From Fratercula arctica (Eukaryota; Chordata; Aves; Charadriiformes; Alcidae), in the NCBI GenBank assembly GCA_947846985.1, contig CANTUZ010000002.1:156793889-156857888 (forward strand): a stretch of 64,000 nt of DNA, read 5' to 3'. Each line of letters starts with the position of its first letter. The stretch's first letter is position 1. A program made the translations under genes and the position numbers. This document shows, in pieces, positions 63,195-64,000 of this stretch. A model generated the notes under the pieces. The model had not been told where the DNA came from and made no database searches. It saw nothing but the letters and a program-made list of their open reading frames with translations.

Positions 63195-64000
63195 CATGAC
63201 TGGAGTGCTGCATTAGATGGCTACAAACCCTCCAGAAGGAATAGGCAGGGAAGGAGAGGTGGTGGAGTGGCTCTGTGTGTTAGGGAGTGTTATGAACGTC
63301 AAGAACTTAATGATGGTGACAGTAGGGTTGAGTGTTATCATGGTGCGAGTCTGTTATAGACCTCCCAACCCAGACGTTGAGGTAGATGTAATATTCTACA
63401 AGCACCTGGGAGAAATCTCAAGATCACTTGCCCTTGTCCTCATGGGAGACCTCAGCCTACCAGATAGCAGCTGGGAATACAACACAGCTGAGAGGGAACA
63501 GTCTAGGAGGTTCCTGGAGTGTGTTGGGGAATAACTTCCTAACACAGCTGGTGAAGGAGCCAACTAGGGAAGAAGCCCTGCTGGATCTGTTGTTTGTAAA
63601 CAGAGAAAGACTTGTGGGGCATGTGACAGTTGGAGGCTGGTTTTGGCATAGTGATCACGAAATGATAGAGTTTTCGACTTAGAGAAGCAAGGAGCGGGGT
63701 CAGCAAACTGCCACCATGGACTTCTGGAGAGTGGACTTTGGTATTTTCAGGAAGTCTGCTTGACAGAGTCCCTTGGGAGGCAGTCTTGAAGGACAAAGGT
63801 GTCCAGGAAGGCTGGACATTTTTCAAGAAGGAAGTCCTAAAGGCACAGGAGCAGGCCATTCCCATGTGCAGAAAAATGAGCTGTTGGCGAAAAAGACCGG
63901 CCTGTCTGAACGGAGAGATATGGATACAATTCAGGGAAAAAAAAGAGAGTTTATGACCTTTGGAAGAAGGGATAGGCCACTCAGGAAGGCTACAAAGACT
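63195..64000 (+). mobile_element. CR1 LINE ORF2 endonuclease region, broken, runs off window
   Basis: Three successive plus-strand frames give the CR1 ORF2 endonuclease: GGGVALCVRECYERQELNDG near 63255-63320, then VCYRPPNPDVEVDVIFYKHL, GDLSLPD, YNTAEREQSRRFLECVG, then NNFLTQLVKEPTREEALLDL and SDHEMIEF. Further right, DRVPWEAVLKDKGVQEGW and KAQEQAIPMCRKM are the linker before the reverse transcriptase. Frame changes near 63340, 63527 and after 63680 show it is a dead copy. The GDFN catalytic motif reads GDLS. The element continues past the right edge, so its 3' end is not visible. Confidence 0.95.

Noticed and set aside
52309..64000. 3' exons of ZFAT, the expected upstream neighbour by human synteny
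   Set aside because: No C2H2 zinc-finger frame or ZFAT C-terminal sequence is visible.
1..64000. CRISPR arrays, tRNA/rRNA genes, miR-30 family hairpins
   Set aside because: No direct-repeat array, tRNA-like cloverleaf sequence or miR-30 seed context was seen on either strand by eye.

Overview
The window is vertebrate nuclear DNA, almost certainly from a bird. The evidence is about a dozen CR1 LINE fragments (the dominant avian retrotransposon, recognised by its 3' end and its reverse-transcriptase and endonuclease reading frames), an avian ERVL-type solo LTR, many long poly(A)/poly(T) runs, and spliced exons of a vertebrate glycosyltransferase. There are no bacterial operons, CRISPR arrays, or rRNA/tRNA genes that I can recognise.

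The only protein-coding gene I can identify is ST3GAL1 (beta-galactoside alpha-2,3-sialyltransferase 1), on the minus strand. Its first coding exon is at 12820-13131 (residues 1-104: cytosolic tail, signal anchor, stem). Its second is at 2368-2564 (residues 105-169, entering sialylmotif L). Both have canonical splice sites. The rest of the catalytic domain must lie beyond position 1. A leader segment with two short upstream ORFs precedes the start codon (13132-13268). Exact noncoding 5' exons and the promoter cannot be fixed from sequence alone.

Layout: 1-2367 is an ST3GAL1 intron. 2565-12819 is a 10.3 kb intron holding a 227-bp GGAA microsatellite and an 0.9 kb CR1. From 13269 (or 13304) to 64000 is about 50 kb without a recognisable coding exon. 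It is either 5' noncoding introns of ST3GAL1 or upstream intergenic DNA. That span contains CR1 fragments (19.65, 24.2, 27.7, 28.7, 37.0, 42.5, 47.0, 50.0, 51.0, 51.4-52.3 and 63.2-64.0 kb), an intact-looking solo LTR with a 5-bp target duplication (58356-58853), and a CpG-rich island-like segment (about 40886-41474) that is the best promoter candidate.

No new biological system is evident. The items most worth checking are the CpG-rich segment, the solo LTR, two splice-bounded candidate exons (55165-55254 and 48241-48465), the uORF-bearing leader and the GGAA tract. Most six-frame open frames here are chance frames, CR1 antisense frames or microsatellite translations.
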